In this document: piece by piece, positions 55,928 to 64,000 of the stretch
Layout of the letters: each line of letters begins with the position of its first letter
Numbering within the stretch: position 1 is the first letter of the stretch
NCBI RefSeq assembly: GCF_945956895.1
Contig: NZ_CAMFJF010000001.1
Span: forward strand, 1 to 64,000
From: an uncultured Allobosea sp.
GTDB taxonomy: Bacteria; Pseudomonadota; Alphaproteobacteria; Rhizobiales; Beijerinckiaceae
DNA: 64,000 bases
Reading direction: 5' to 3'
The notes under the pieces: model-generated
Seen by the model: only the letters and a program-made list of their open reading frames with translations
The model's database searches: none
What the model was told of the DNA's origin: nothing
Made by a program: the position numbers and the translations under genes

Positions 55928-57156
55928 GTTTGCGCGACAAACTGCTCGAACGGTTCCTGCGCTATGTCGCGATCGAGAGCCAGAGCGACATGAAGGCGAC
56001 GAGCCTGCCGAGCACGCCCGGCCAGCAGGCTCTGGCGGAATTGCTCGCCGAGGAATTGCGCGTGCTCGGGCTGGAGAATGTCGTCATCGACGACCACGCC
56101 ACGGTGACGGCGCTCAAGCGCGGCACGAAGGCGGGCGCGCCGCGCATCGGCTTCATCGCCCATGTCGATACGGTCGATGTCGGCCTGTCGCCGGTGATCA
56201 AGCCACAGGTGTTGCGCTTCGAGGGCGAGGATCTCTGCCTTAATGCGGAGAAGGACATCTGGCTGCGCGTCGCCGAGCATCCTGAGATCGTTGGCTACAG
56301 GGGCAGTGAGATCGTCTTCAGCGACGGCACCAGCGTGCTCGGCGCCGACAACAAGGCGGCCGTCGCGATCGTCATGACGCTGCTTGCCGAACTGCGCCCC
56401 GAGGACCAGCATGGCGACGTCCTCGTCGCCTTCGTGCCGGACGAGGAGATCGGGCTGCGCGGTGCCAAGGCGCTCGATCTTGCTCGGTTCGACTGCGACT
56501 TCGCCTACACGATCGACAGCTGCGAGGTCGGCGAGGTCGTCTGGGAGAATTTCAACGCAGCCATGGCCGAGATCGTCTTCACCGGCGTCACTGCCCATCC
56601 GATGTCCGCGAAGGGCGTGCTGGTGAACCCGCTGATGATGGCGCAGGATTTCATGGCCGCCTTCGACCGGGCGCAGACGCCGGAACATACCGAGGGCCGC
56701 GAGGGCTACACTTGGTTCCTTGAACTCGTCGCCACGCCGGCCGAAGCGGTGCTCCGGGCCAATATCCGCGATTTCGACAAGATGTCGTTCGCGGCGCGCA
56801 AGCGCCGGATCGGCGAGGTCGCGGCGGATATCGTCCGGCGCTATCCGACCGGGCGCGTCACCTCGGAGGTGAGCGACGTTTACGGCAACATCGCCGACAG
56901 TCTGGGCGAGGACCGGCGTTCGGTCGATCTCTTGATGGCGGCGCTGGCCGAATTGCAGATCGCGCCGAAGCTGATTCCGATGCGCGGCGGCACGGACGGC
57001 GCGGCGCTTTCGGCACGCGGGCTGCCAACGCCGAATTTCTTCACCGGCGCGCATAATTTCCACTCGCGCTTCGAGTTCCTGCCGCTGCCGGCCTTTGAGA
57101 CCTCCTACGAGGTGGCGCGGCGGATCTGCCTGCTGGCGGGGCAGGGCGCTGCGTAG
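55924..57156 (+). CDS. pepT: peptidase T (tripeptide aminopeptidase)
   Basis: 410 residues, GTG start inside the BKACE stop. M20-family zinc peptidase: first metal histidine in FIAHVDTVD, GADNKAAVAI, catalytic glutamates in PDEEIG, and final histidine in GAHNFHSRFE. Length and order fit PepT, which removes the N-terminal residue from tripeptides in the cytoplasm. Being last in a toxin-BKACE run, its translation should depend on reading through the toxin genes. Confidence 0.9.
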   Translation: MSLRDKLLERFLRYVAIESQSDMKATSLPSTPGQQALAELLAEELRVLGLENVVIDDHATVTALKRGTKAGAPRIGFIAHVDTVDVGLSPVIKPQVLRFEGEDLCLNAEKDIWLRVAEHPEIVGYRGSEIVFSDGTSVLGADNKAAVAIVMTLLAELRPEDQHGDVLVAFVPDEEIGLRGAKALDLARFDCDFAYTIDSCEVGEVVWENFNAAMAEIVFTGVTAHPMSAKGVLVNPLMMAQDFMAAFDRAQTPEHTEGREGYTWFLELVATPAEAVLRANIRDFDKMSFAARKRRIGEVAADIVRRYPTGRVTSEVSDVYGNIADSLGEDRRSVDLLMAALAELQIAPKLIPMRGGTDGAALSARGLPTPNFFTGAHNFHSRFEFLPLPAFETSYEVARRICLLAGQGAA

Positions 57157-57179
57157 GCGTTTCGCTTCGTACGAATTCG

Positions 57180-57329
57180 CCGTCATTCCGGGGCGGCCCA
57201 TTGGGCCGAGCCCGGAACCCAGAACCGATGCCGTTCATCGCCAGGCGAGCCATTCCCGCGTGCTTCTTCAAGAGGCGGCATCGGTTCTGGATTCCGGGCT
57301 CATTGCTGCGCAATGCCCCGGAATGACGG
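57180..57329. repeat. palindromic repeat PR14 (TTCCGGGG arms, longest copy)
   Basis: CCGTCATTCCGGGGC ... GCCCCGGAATGACGG, about 150 bases, with inner arms AGAACCGATGCCG and CGGCATCGGTTCT. Downstream of pepT, before the ABC1 kinase gene. The following 105 bases carry no gene of their own apart from a possible alternative GTG start at 57405. Confidence 0.85.
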
Positions 57330-57434
57330 AGGTGGTTCCGGCTCGGACGCGATGCTTCGCGCGGCTTGTCGCATTGGCGTGCGGCCTGACGCCGCCTACA
57401 TGAGGTGGGCAGGATCAGCGAAAGCGCCATACGC

Positions 57435-58796
57435 ATGTCCGAACGCGACGCCGAAGCCAACCGATTCTCCGCCCGCGCAGCGCGCTATGCCCGCGTCGGC
57501 GCCAATGTCGGCGGGGTTGCGGCCCGGATCGCGGGCGCCCGGCTGTTCGGCGTCGAGGGGCGCGACGCCACCAATGCCGAGGCGCTGGCCAAGGCGCTGG
57601 GCGGGCTGAAGGGTCCGATCATGAAGGTGGCGCAGCTCGTCGCCACCATCCCCGATGTCGTGCCGCCGGAATACGCTGCCGAGTTGCAGAAGCTGCAATC
57701 GCAGGCGCCCCCGATGGGCGCCGCCTTCGTCAAGCGGCGGATGATGGCCGAGCTCGGCGCCAACTGGCGCGAGCGCTTCGGCGAGTTCGACCTGAAGCCC
57801 GCAGCGGCGGCCTCGTTGGGGCAGGTGCATCGCGCGACGACGCTCGATGGAGCGGCGCTCGCCTGCAAGCTGCAATATCCCGACATGGAATCGGCCGTCG
57901 AGGCCGATATCGCACAGCTCGAGGTGCTGTTCTCGCTACACCGGCGCATGGGCGCGGTGATCGACACCACCGAGATCGCCAAGGAGATCGGCGCCCGCGT
58001 CCGCGAGGAGCTCGACTACCGGCGCGAGGCCAAGCATGCCGCGCTCTATCAGGCGATCCTGTCCGATACGCCGGAGGTGCGCGTGCCGGCGCTGGAGCCG
58101 GCACTATCGACCCGGCGGCTGCTCACGATGCACTGGCTCGAAGGCAGCCCGATCCTCTCGCACAAGCAGGACGGGCAGGCGGTGCGCGACCGGATCTCGA
58201 CCGCGATGTTCAAGGCCTGGTGGCGTCCATTCAGCCATCACGGCGTCATCCATGGCGATCCACATCTCGGGAACTACACGGTGTTTGCGGAGGGCGGCGA
58301 GCCGCAGGGTATCAACCTGCTCGACTATGGCTGCATCCGCATCTTCCCGGAGAGCTTCGTCGGCGGGGTGGTCGATCTCTACAAGGGGCTGCGCGATGGC
58401 GAGGAAGCCCGCGTCGTCCACGCCTACGAGACCTGGGGCTTCAAGGGGCTGACCAAGGACCTCGTCGACACTCTGAATATCTGGGCGCGCTTCATCTACG
58501 GGCCGCTGCTGGAGGACCGGGTGAGGCGCATCGCCGAGGGCGTCAGCCCGGCCGAATACGGCCGCAAGCAGGCTTTCCAGGTGCATCAGGCCCTGAAGGC
58601 GCGCGGGCCGGTGACTGTGCCGCGCGAATTCGTCTTCATGGACCGCGCCGCGATCGGGCTCGGCGGCGTCTTCCTGCATCTCGATGCGGAGCTGAATTTC
58701 CACCGATTGTTCGAGGCGGAGATCGACGGATTTTCGGTGGAGCGGGTTGCCGAGCGGCAGGGCGCGGCGCTGGTCGCTGCTGGTTTGACGCCCTAG
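57435..58796 (+). CDS. ABC1/AarF-family atypical kinase
   Basis: 453 residues from ATG 57435 (GTG 57405 would add ten). ABC1/UbiB-like fold: KGPIMKVAQLVATIPDVVP, the nucleotide loop AASLGQVHRATTLDGA, lysine in ACKLQYP, and the metal loop HGDPHLGNY with DYG. The subgroup with the N-terminal RFSARAARYARVGANVGGVAARI segment is widespread in alphaproteobacteria. A role in coenzyme Q or membrane-lipid homeostasis is inferred from the family. No membrane helix at the C-terminus is obvious. Confidence 0.85.
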   Translation: MSERDAEANRFSARAARYARVGANVGGVAARIAGARLFGVEGRDATNAEALAKALGGLKGPIMKVAQLVATIPDVVPPEYAAELQKLQSQAPPMGAAFVKRRMMAELGANWRERFGEFDLKPAAAASLGQVHRATTLDGAALACKLQYPDMESAVEADIAQLEVLFSLHRRMGAVIDTTEIAKEIGARVREELDYRREAKHAALYQAILSDTPEVRVPALEPALSTRRLLTMHWLEGSPILSHKQDGQAVRDRISTAMFKAWWRPFSHHGVIHGDPHLGNYTVFAEGGEPQGINLLDYGCIRIFPESFVGGVVDLYKGLRDGEEARVVHAYETWGFKGLTKDLVDTLNIWARFIYGPLLEDRVRRIAEGVSPAEYGRKQAFQVHQALKARGPVTVPREFVFMDRAAIGLGGVFLHLDAELNFHRLFEAEIDGFSVERVAERQGAALVAAGLTP

Positions 58797-58817
58797 ACCG
58801 GCTTTGCCCTGACTGAA

Positions 58818-58919
58818 CCGTCATTGCGAGGAGCGAAGCGACGAAGCAATCCAGGGGGGACTGTGCTGGAGCGTTCAATCCAGTCCCCCCGGATTGCTTC
58901 GCTGCGCTCGCAATGACGG
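58818..58919. repeat. palindromic repeat PR15 (TTGCGAG type)
   Basis: CCGTCATTGCGAGGAGCG ... CGCTCGCAATGACGG, inner arms GCAATCCAGGGGG / CCCCCCGGATTGC imperfect. Close copy of PR9, between convergent genes. Confidence 0.9.
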
Positions 58920-58964
58920 CCTGACGGTTCAATCAGGGCGAAAATTTCCCTGGCCTCGCGTCGC

Positions 58965-59195
58965 TCAGTCGCCCCCGCCGCCGCAATCCCCGCCGCCGTC
59001 ATCGCCGAAGCCCCCGCTTCCTCCATCTCCGCCGCCGGACGTGCGGCGCCATCGGGCGATTTCTTCATCGTCGCGCTTCGTCTGCTCGCGTGCCTCGGCG
59101 AACCAGCGCTTTGCCTTCTCGCGCAGAGCAGGGTCGAGATCCAGGAGGCGGTCCTTCGTCGTTTGCTTGGTCCGATCGTCCACCGGCGTCTCCAT
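58965..59195 (-). CDS. small charged protein with glycine-rich C-terminus
   Basis: 76 residues, taking the ATG at 59195 (the frame extends 24 codons more). A charged helical part (DRLLDLDPALREKAKRWFAEA, EQTKRDDEEIARWRR) is followed by a tail of almost only glycine, aspartate and serine ending GGGDCGGGGD. No signal peptide or membrane helix. Low-complexity tails of this kind are often flexible or sticky. Might be spurious; the charged half reads like a real protein. Function unknown. Confidence 0.5.
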   Translation of the reverse strand: METPVDDRTKQTTKDRLLDLDPALREKAKRWFAEAREQTKRDDEEIARWRRTSGGGDGGSGGFGDDGGGDCGGGGD

Positions 59196-59453
59196 TCGGT
59201 GATCCAAGCATAAGCGAATCTGCCGAGCGGCGCTTCCCTGGGCTTGCGTTGGCGTTAATTGCTTCAAAAACAGGAGAAACGAGAGAATATCTTTCTATTT
59301 AAATCGATTGAATTCCTCTGATTCCGCCGTTAGAGAAGAGGGGTGCGGTGTGTCAGCGCCACGCTCCACGGCTGCTGCGCGCTGCCGCGTTGCTCGTGCG
59401 TCGCGGGTGCGCTACAGGCTTAAAGAGACTGTGTCTTTTTCAGGATCGAGACC
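59196..59453. promoter_or_regulatory. promoter/leader region of the cox4-pnt operon
   Basis: 258 bases without a gene. Contains an AT-rich stretch around 59247-59320 (GTTAATTGCTTCAAAAACAGG, TATTTAAATCGATTGAATTC) that likely holds the promoter, then a GC-rich leader, and a short near-hairpin AAAGAGAC/GTCTTTTT before the ribosome site AGGATCGAG. Confidence 0.4.
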
Positions 59454-59738
59454 ATGGCCGACCACGCCCACTCCGCCGACGCTCCCGCGATGGATTATGC
59501 CGAGCACGAGCGGACCTATACCGGGTTCGTGCATTTCGCCGAGGTCGGCACTGTTGCCGCGCTCGCCATCGTCGCCGCGCTCGCCGTTGGCGGCGCCAAG
59601 CATGCCTGGGGCACGGCGCTGATCGGCACGCTTCTTGCTGTGCTCGGCACCGGCGTCGGCATCGCAGCTCCCTCGATCGGCTGGCGCGCGCCTGTCGTCT
59701 CGCTCGTCCTGATGCTCCTCGCGCTGCTTCTGCTCTGA
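59454..59738 (+). CDS. aa3-type cytochrome c oxidase subunit IV
   Basis: 94 residues. The N-terminal half carries the small alphaproteobacterial subunit IV motif (MDYAEHERTYTGFVHFAEVG, residues 13-32) and one membrane helix; two further hydrophobic stretches follow to the end. Subunits of this type accompany aa3 oxidase but are not essential for catalysis. It heads the transhydrogenase operon, 37 bases before pntAA. No other cox genes are in the window. Confidence 0.8.
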   Translation: MADHAHSADAPAMDYAEHERTYTGFVHFAEVGTVAALAIVAALAVGGAKHAWGTALIGTLLAVLGTGVGIAAPSIGWRAPVVSLVLMLLALLLL

Positions 59739-59775
59739 CCGTCTCCCCATAACGCCGGAAAGGCCTGCCCCCGCC

Positions 59776-60915
59776 ATGCGCATTGCTGTCCCAGCCGAAA
59801 CGCAAGGGGCGGAAACCCGCGTCGCAGCGACGCCGGAGACCGTCCGCAAGTTCAAGGGCCTCGGTGCCGAGGTCGTGGTCGAGACGGGGGCGGGCAAAGC
59901 TTCCGGTATTCTCGACGCGGATTATGAGGCGGCAGGGGCGACGATCGCCAAGACGGCCAAGGAGGCGCTGAAGGGCGCCGCCATCGTGCTGAAGGTGCGC
60001 CGTCCGTCCGAGGGCGAGATCGCCGGCCTGCCGGCCGGCGCGCTCGTCGTCGCGACGATGGATCCCTACGGCAATGAGGCGCAGGTCGAGGCGCTGGCCA
60101 AGGCCAATGTCACCGCCTTCGCCATGGAGTTCATGCCGCGCATCACCCGCGCGCAGGTGATGGACGTGCTGTCCTCGCAGGCCAATCTCGCCGGCTATCG
60201 CGCCGTGATCGACGGCGCCGCCGAATACGGCCGGGCGCTGCCGATGATGATGACGGCGGCGGGCACGGTGCCGGCTGCGAAGATCTTCATCATGGGCGTC
60301 GGCGTAGCCGGCCTGCAGGCGATCGCGACCGCGCGCCGTCTCGGCGCCATCGTCACCGCCACCGACGTGCGCCCCGCCACCAAGGAGCAGGTCGAATCAC
60401 TCGGCGCAAAATTCCTCGCCGTCGAGGACGAGGAGTTCAAGCAGGCGCAGACCGCCGGCGGCTACGCCAAGGAGATGTCGAAGGAATACCAGGCGAAGCA
60501 GGCCGAACTGACGGCCAGCCACATCGCCAAGCAGGATATCGTCATCACCACCGCGCTGATCCCGGGTCGCCCGGCGCCGAAGCTGATCTCGGCGGCGATG
60601 GTCGAGAGCATGAAGCCCGGCTCCGTCATCGTCGATCTCGCGGTCGAGCGTGGCGGCAATTGTGAGCTGGCCAAGGCGGGCGAGGTCGTGACCACCGCTA
60701 ACGGCGTCAAGATCGTCGGCCATCTCAACGTGCCGGGCCGTCTGCCAGCGACATCCTCCTCGCTCTACGCCAAGAACCTCCTCGCCTTCGTCGAGACGCT
60801 GATCGACAAGGCCGAGAAGAAGCTCGCGGTGAACTGGGACGACGAGCTGGTCAAGGCGACCGCCCTGACGAAGGACGGCGCCGTCATCCATCCGAATTTC
60901 GCGCCGAAGGCCTGA
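59776..60915 (+). CDS. pntAA: NAD(P) transhydrogenase alpha-1 subunit
   Basis: 379 residues. Soluble NAD(H)-binding domain I: starts MRIAVPAETQGAETRVAATPE, contains MTAAGTVPAAKIFIMGVGVAGLQAIATARRLG (dinucleotide fold GVGVAGLQ) and ends in GAVIHPNF. The alpha subunit is split in two genes here (this and pntAB), as usual in alphaproteobacteria. With PntAB and PntB it uses the proton gradient to make NADPH from NADH. 18 bases separate it from pntAB. Confidence 0.95.
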   Translation: MRIAVPAETQGAETRVAATPETVRKFKGLGAEVVVETGAGKASGILDADYEAAGATIAKTAKEALKGAAIVLKVRRPSEGEIAGLPAGALVVATMDPYGNEAQVEALAKANVTAFAMEFMPRITRAQVMDVLSSQANLAGYRAVIDGAAEYGRALPMMMTAAGTVPAAKIFIMGVGVAGLQAIATARRLGAIVTATDVRPATKEQVESLGAKFLAVEDEEFKQAQTAGGYAKEMSKEYQAKQAELTASHIAKQDIVITTALIPGRPAPKLISAAMVESMKPGSVIVDLAVERGGNCELAKAGEVVTTANGVKIVGHLNVPGRLPATSSSLYAKNLLAFVETLIDKAEKKLAVNWDDELVKATALTKDGAVIHPNFAPKA

Positions 60916-60933
60916 GCGTAAGGAATTCCGACC

Positions 60934-61368
60934 ATGGCAACTCCCTCCACCGAACAGGCTCTCGAACAGGCCCGCAACGCGGCCGCCCTCGCCAAACAGG
61001 CAGCCGAGCTTGCCGAGCGCTATGCCGATCAGGCCGCGGCCGCGGCCAGCATCGCGACCGGCGGCGTCGACCCGACGGTCTATCGCCTCGCGATCTTCGT
61101 GCTCGCCGTCTTCGTCGGCTACTATGTCGTCTGGTCGGTGACGCCGGCGCTGCATACGCCGCTGATGTCGGTCACCAACGCGATCTCCTCCGTCATCGTC
61201 GTCGGCGCCTTGCTGGCGGTCGGCGTCGAGACACTGCCCGCACTCGGTGACGGGCCGATCTGGGCCAAGGTCTTCGGCTTCCTCGCGCTGATCCTCGCCT
61301 CGGTGAACATCTTCGGCGGCTTCCTCGTCACAGAGCGCATGCTCGCGATGTACAAGAAGAAGGGTTGA
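60934..61368 (+). CDS. pntAB: NAD(P) transhydrogenase alpha-2 subunit
   Basis: 144 residues. A polar N-terminus of about 45 residues rich in alanine ([23 protein letters not shown]) is followed by three or four membrane helices ([20 protein letters not shown] and following, ending [13 protein letters not shown]). It is the membrane part of the split alpha subunit. The N-terminal extension is longer than in the shortest PntAB proteins. AGGAATTCCGACC precedes the ATG; only five bases separate its stop from pntB. Confidence 0.95.
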   Translation: MATPSTEQALEQARNAAALAKQAAELAERYADQAAAAASIATGGVDPTVYRLAIFVLAVFVGYYVVWSVTPALHTPLMSVTNAISSVIVVGALLAVGVETLPALGDGPIWAKVFGFLALILASVNIFGGFLVTERMLAMYKKKG

Positions 61369-61373
61369 TCGCC

Positions 61374-62780
61374 ATGGCCGCGAATCTCTCAGCCCTGCTC
61401 TACGTCGTCTCCGGCGTCCTCTTCATCATGGCCCTGCGCGGCCTGTCGCATCCGACGACCTCGCGACAGGGCAACCGCTACGGCATGATCGGCATGGCGA
61501 TCGCCATCGCCACGACCGTGGTGTTCTACCCGCCCTCCGGCTTCTCCGGCTGGCTGCTCGTGATCCTTGGCATCGCCATCGGCGGCGGCATCGGCGCCTA
61601 TATGGCGAAGCGCGTGCAGATGACGCAGATGCCGCAGCTCGTCGCCTTCTTCCACTCGCTGGTCGGCCTCGCTGCCGTGCTGGTGGCGGCGGCGGCGCTC
61701 TATGCGCCCGAGGCCTTCGGCATCGGCCATACCGGCTCGATCAAGGGCGCGAGCCTGTTCGAGATGGCGCTCGGCGTCGCCATCGGCGCGATCACTTTCA
61801 CCGGCTCGATCATCGCCTTCCTCAAGCTCGACGGGCGGATGAGCGGCAAGCCGATCATGCTGCCGCAGCGCCACGGCATCAATATCGGGCTCGGCATCGC
61901 GCTGGTCGTGCTGCTCGCGATCTTCATCAAGAGCGAGAGCCACGCCGTCTTCTGGCTGATCGTCGCGGTCTCGCTGGCGCTCGGCGTGCTGCTGATCATC
62001 CCGATCGGTGGCGCCGACATGCCGGTCGTCGTCTCGATGCTGAACTCCTATTCCGGCTGGGCTGCCGCCGGCATCGGCTTCACGCTCGGCAACATGGCGC
62101 TGATCATCACCGGCGCGCTGGTCGGCTCGTCCGGCGCGATCCTGTCCTACATCATGTGCAAGGCGATGAACCGGAGCTTCGTCTCGGTCATCCTCGGCGG
62201 CTTTGGCGGCGACGATGCCGCCGCCGCGGCCGGTGGTGCCGTCGAGGCGCGCCCGGTCAAGCAGGGCTCGCCCGATGACGCGGCCTACATCATGAAGAAT
62301 GCCGCCAAGGTCATCATCGTGCCGGGCTACGGCATGGCGGTGGCGCAGGCGCAGCACACGCTGCGCGAGATGGCGGACCTGCTCAAGAAGGAAGGCGTCG
62401 AGGTCAAATACGCCATCCACCCGGTGGCGGGCCGCATGCCCGGCCATATGAACGTGCTGCTGGCGGAAGCCAACGTGCCCTATGACGAGGTCTTCGAGCT
62501 CGAGGACATCAACTCGGAATTCGGCCAGGCCGACGTCGCCTTCGTCATCGGCGCCAACGACGTCACCAACCCAGCCGCCAAGACCGACAAGTCCTCGCCG
62601 ATCTACGGCATGCCGATCCTCGACGTCGAGAAGGCCAAGACCGTGCTCTTCATCAAGCGTGGCATGGCGGCGGGCTATGCCGGCGTCGAGAACGAGCTGT
62701 TCTTCCGGCCCAACACGATGATGCTCTTCGGCGACGCCAAGAAGGTCACCGACGAGATCGTCAAGGCGATGGCGCACTGA
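61374..62780 (+). CDS. pntB: NAD(P) transhydrogenase beta subunit
   Basis: 468 residues, ATG 61374 with AGAAGGG upstream. About eight membrane helices in residues 1-265 form the proton path, then the NADP-binding domain III with VIIVPGYGMAVAQAQHTLREM and VIGANDVTNPAAKTD. Length is normal. Together with the two alpha genes it forms a complete enzyme. A terminator follows. Confidence 0.96.
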   Translation: MAANLSALLYVVSGVLFIMALRGLSHPTTSRQGNRYGMIGMAIAIATTVVFYPPSGFSGWLLVILGIAIGGGIGAYMAKRVQMTQMPQLVAFFHSLVGLAAVLVAAAALYAPEAFGIGHTGSIKGASLFEMALGVAIGAITFTGSIIAFLKLDGRMSGKPIMLPQRHGINIGLGIALVVLLAIFIKSESHAVFWLIVAVSLALGVLLIIPIGGADMPVVVSMLNSYSGWAAAGIGFTLGNMALIITGALVGSSGAILSYIMCKAMNRSFVSVILGGFGGDDAAAAAGGAVEARPVKQGSPDDAAYIMKNAAKVIIVPGYGMAVAQAQHTLREMADLLKKEGVEVKYAIHPVAGRMPGHMNVLLAEANVPYDEVFELEDINSEFGQADVAFVIGANDVTNPAAKTDKSSPIYGMPILDVEKAKTVLFIKRGMAAGYAGVENELFFRPNTMMLFGDAKKVTDEIVKAMAH

Positions 62781-62807
62781 GGGGCCTCGCCGTCATCGGA
62801 TCGCTGC

Positions 62808-62840
62808 AAAGGGCCGGCTTGATCGCCGGCCCTTTCGTTT
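62808..62840 (+). terminator. intrinsic terminator of the pnt operon
   Basis: AAAGGGCCGGC (62808-62818) pairs perfectly with GCCGGCCCTTT (62825-62835) around TTGATC, followed by CGTTT. 27 bases after the pntB stop. Confidence 0.85.
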
Positions 62841-62856
62841 CCGGGACCTGCATCGC

Positions 62857-63732
62857 GTGATGATCAGGCGTCTGCTCAAACCGGTGCTGCTGCTCGGGCT
62901 TGCGGTCTATGCAGCTGGTCTCGGCCTGCTCTACATGCGCCAGCGCGAGATCATGTATCCGCGCGATTCCGGGCGGGCCGACATCGCCTCTGCCGGCCTT
63001 GCGGCCGCCGAGGAGGTCAGCGTGGCCACAGCAGATGGTGAGCGGCTGGTCGCCTGGGTCGTGCCGCCCCGCGCCGGCAAGCCGGTCCTGCTCTATTTCC
63101 ATGGCAATGCCGGCAATCTCGGGCGGGCCGGACGAGTCAACCGCTTCCGGGCGCTTACGGAGGACGGCACCGGGCTCTTTGCGATCAGTTATCGCGGCTA
63201 TGGCGGCTCCACCGGCCTGCCGAGCGAGGAGGGGCTGCTGCAGGACGCGCGGGCGGCCTATGGCGCCGCTGCCGCGCGCTTCGGCGCCGGCAGGCTTGTG
63301 GGCTATGGCGAGTCGCTCGGCACCGGTGTGGTGCTGAAGCTGGCGGCCGAGGTGCCGCTTCAGGCGGTGGTGCTGGAGGCGCCCTATCGCTCGACGCTCG
63401 CCGTGGCGCAGGGCCTCTATCCCTATCTGCCGCTCAGCCTGGCGATGAAGGACCAGTTCCGCTCGGACGAGATCATCGGCCGGATCAAGGTGCCGCTGCT
63501 GGTGCTCCATGGCGAGCGTGACCAGGTCATTCCCTTCGCGCAGGGAGAAGAGCTCTACGCGCTCGCGAGCCCGCCCAAGCGCTTCCTGCGCTTTCCGGCG
63601 GGCCGGTATACGGACCTGCCGCGATACGGATCGATCGAGGAGGTCCGGCGCTTCCTGGCGGATGCCGCCTCGGGCGGCATCGCGGGCGTGGAGACCCGGA
63701 CGGTCGGGGAGATTGCCGGCACGCGTCCCTGA
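62857..63732 (+). CDS. alpha/beta hydrolase (BEM46/YfhR-like)
   Basis: 291 residues; GTG 62857 or ATG 62860. An N-terminal hydrophobic helix (about 7-25) acts as membrane anchor. The catalytic part has oxyanion loop LLYFHGNAGN, the nucleophile motif GYGESLGTG (Ser in the G-x-S-x-G elbow) and LLVLHGERDQVIPF with the acid. The histidine expected near the end is in an unclear place (the C-terminal RYTDLPRYGS region lacks an obvious one), so activity should be confirmed. Substrate unknown. Convergent with the TPR gene. Confidence 0.78.
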   Translation: MMIRRLLKPVLLLGLAVYAAGLGLLYMRQREIMYPRDSGRADIASAGLAAAEEVSVATADGERLVAWVVPPRAGKPVLLYFHGNAGNLGRAGRVNRFRALTEDGTGLFAISYRGYGGSTGLPSEEGLLQDARAAYGAAAARFGAGRLVGYGESLGTGVVLKLAAEVPLQAVVLEAPYRSTLAVAQGLYPYLPLSLAMKDQFRSDEIIGRIKVPLLVLHGERDQVIPFAQGEELYALASPPKRFLRFPAGRYTDLPRYGSIEEVRRFLADAASGGIAGVETRTVGEIAGTRP

Positions 63733-63752
63733 CAGGCGCGCCCGGCGTCGGA

Positions 63753-64000
63753 TCAGCTCCGGAAGAAGCCGCCGCCACCGCCGCCGATGCGGGAGGAACC
63801 GGCGCGGGCAATGGCATTGTTGCCGTCGAGCGCGAGCGCGCGCTGATAGGCTTCCGAGGCTTCCGCCTTCTTGCCGAGCTTCTCGAAGGCGAAGCCGCGG
63901 CCGGCCCAGGCATCGGCATTGCGGTTGTCGACGTTCAGCGCGGCGGTGAAATCCTCCTGCGCCGCGTCGTATTTGCCGAGCGCGTTCAGGCTCTGGCCGC
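63753..64000 (-). CDS. TPR-repeat protein, C-terminal part (runs off the window)
   Basis: The minus-strand frame is open from the window edge to a TGA at 63753-63755, giving the last 82 residues of a protein whose start lies beyond 64000. The visible part holds two tetratricopeptide units (GKYDAAQEDFTAALNVD, then DAWAGRGFAFEKLGKKAEA and SEAYQRALALDGNN) and ends in a run of glycines, FFRS. TPR proteins mediate protein contacts. Full length, signal peptide and role cannot be seen. Confidence 0.8.
   Translation of the reverse strand, partial: GQSLNALGKYDAAQEDFTAALNVDNRNADAWAGRGFAFEKLGKKAEASEAYQRALALDGNNAIARAGSSRIGGGGGGFFRS

Overview
The window is GC-rich chromosomal DNA from an alphaproteobacterium, most probably of the order Hyphomicrobiales (Rhizobiales). 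Protein style and gene order suggest Bosea or a close relative. The evidence is the mdh-sucCDAB-lpd TCA block, the split proton-translocating transhydrogenase (pntAA/pntAB/pntB) behind a small aa3-oxidase subunit IV gene, RpiR-controlled iolCDEB, a Zur-ispG pair, DUF3830, and a PHA-system protein. The genus is an inference. I saw no rRNA, tRNA, CRISPR array, prophage or insertion sequence.

Layout. 1-6.3 kb: phoB, a SpoIIAA-like protein, a LysR regulator, and divergently an argininosuccinate-lyase-like gene overlapping a polar amino acid ABC transporter. 6.6-18.6 kb: zapE, a TetR regulator, then mdh-sucC-sucD-sucA-sucB-SDR-lpdA. Strong hairpins lie in several gaps of this block, and a short-chain dehydrogenase sits between E2 and E3. 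18.9-26 kb: a methyltransferase, folD, a cytosine-deaminase-like/FAD-oxidase pair, a quinone reductase, a MarR gene preceded by a three-repeat Pho box, and a drug/metabolite transporter whose end runs into a long imperfect inverted repeat. 26-37.7 kb: kup, ispG and zur on the minus strand; bdhA overlapping a patatin-like lipase; a DUF3830 protein; a Kef-type antiporter; a PHA-system protein; and several small membrane proteins or lipoproteins. 37.9-48.9 kb, all minus strand: iolB, iolE, iolD, a fused iolC-DUF2090, an RpiR (IolR-like) regulator, an SDR and a TRAP transporter. 49.1-57.2 kb: an IclR / CoA-ligase / PPC-domain (DUF296) operon, a second CoA ligase on the other strand, and an operon in which an AbrB-type antitoxin and a Doc-type toxin are joined by 4-base overlaps to a BKACE (DUF849) enzyme and peptidase T. 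57.4-64 kb: an ABC1 kinase, a glycine-rich small protein, the pnt operon, an alpha/beta hydrolase and the end of a TPR protein that runs off the window.

The most striking non-coding feature is a family of 15 two-arm palindromic repeats of about 90-150 bases. Nearly all have CGTCAT...ATGACG ends. The stem sequences differ between copies but stay self-complementary, several copies mix arms of different types, and no copy lies in a divergent promoter gap. The best candidates for undescribed biology are this repeat family, the toxin-antitoxin/BKACE/pepT operon, the IclR-ligase-PPC operon beside a TRAP transporter, the transporter-linked ArgH-like lyase, the amidohydrolase/FAD-oxidase pair, and the Pho-box-controlled MarR gene.
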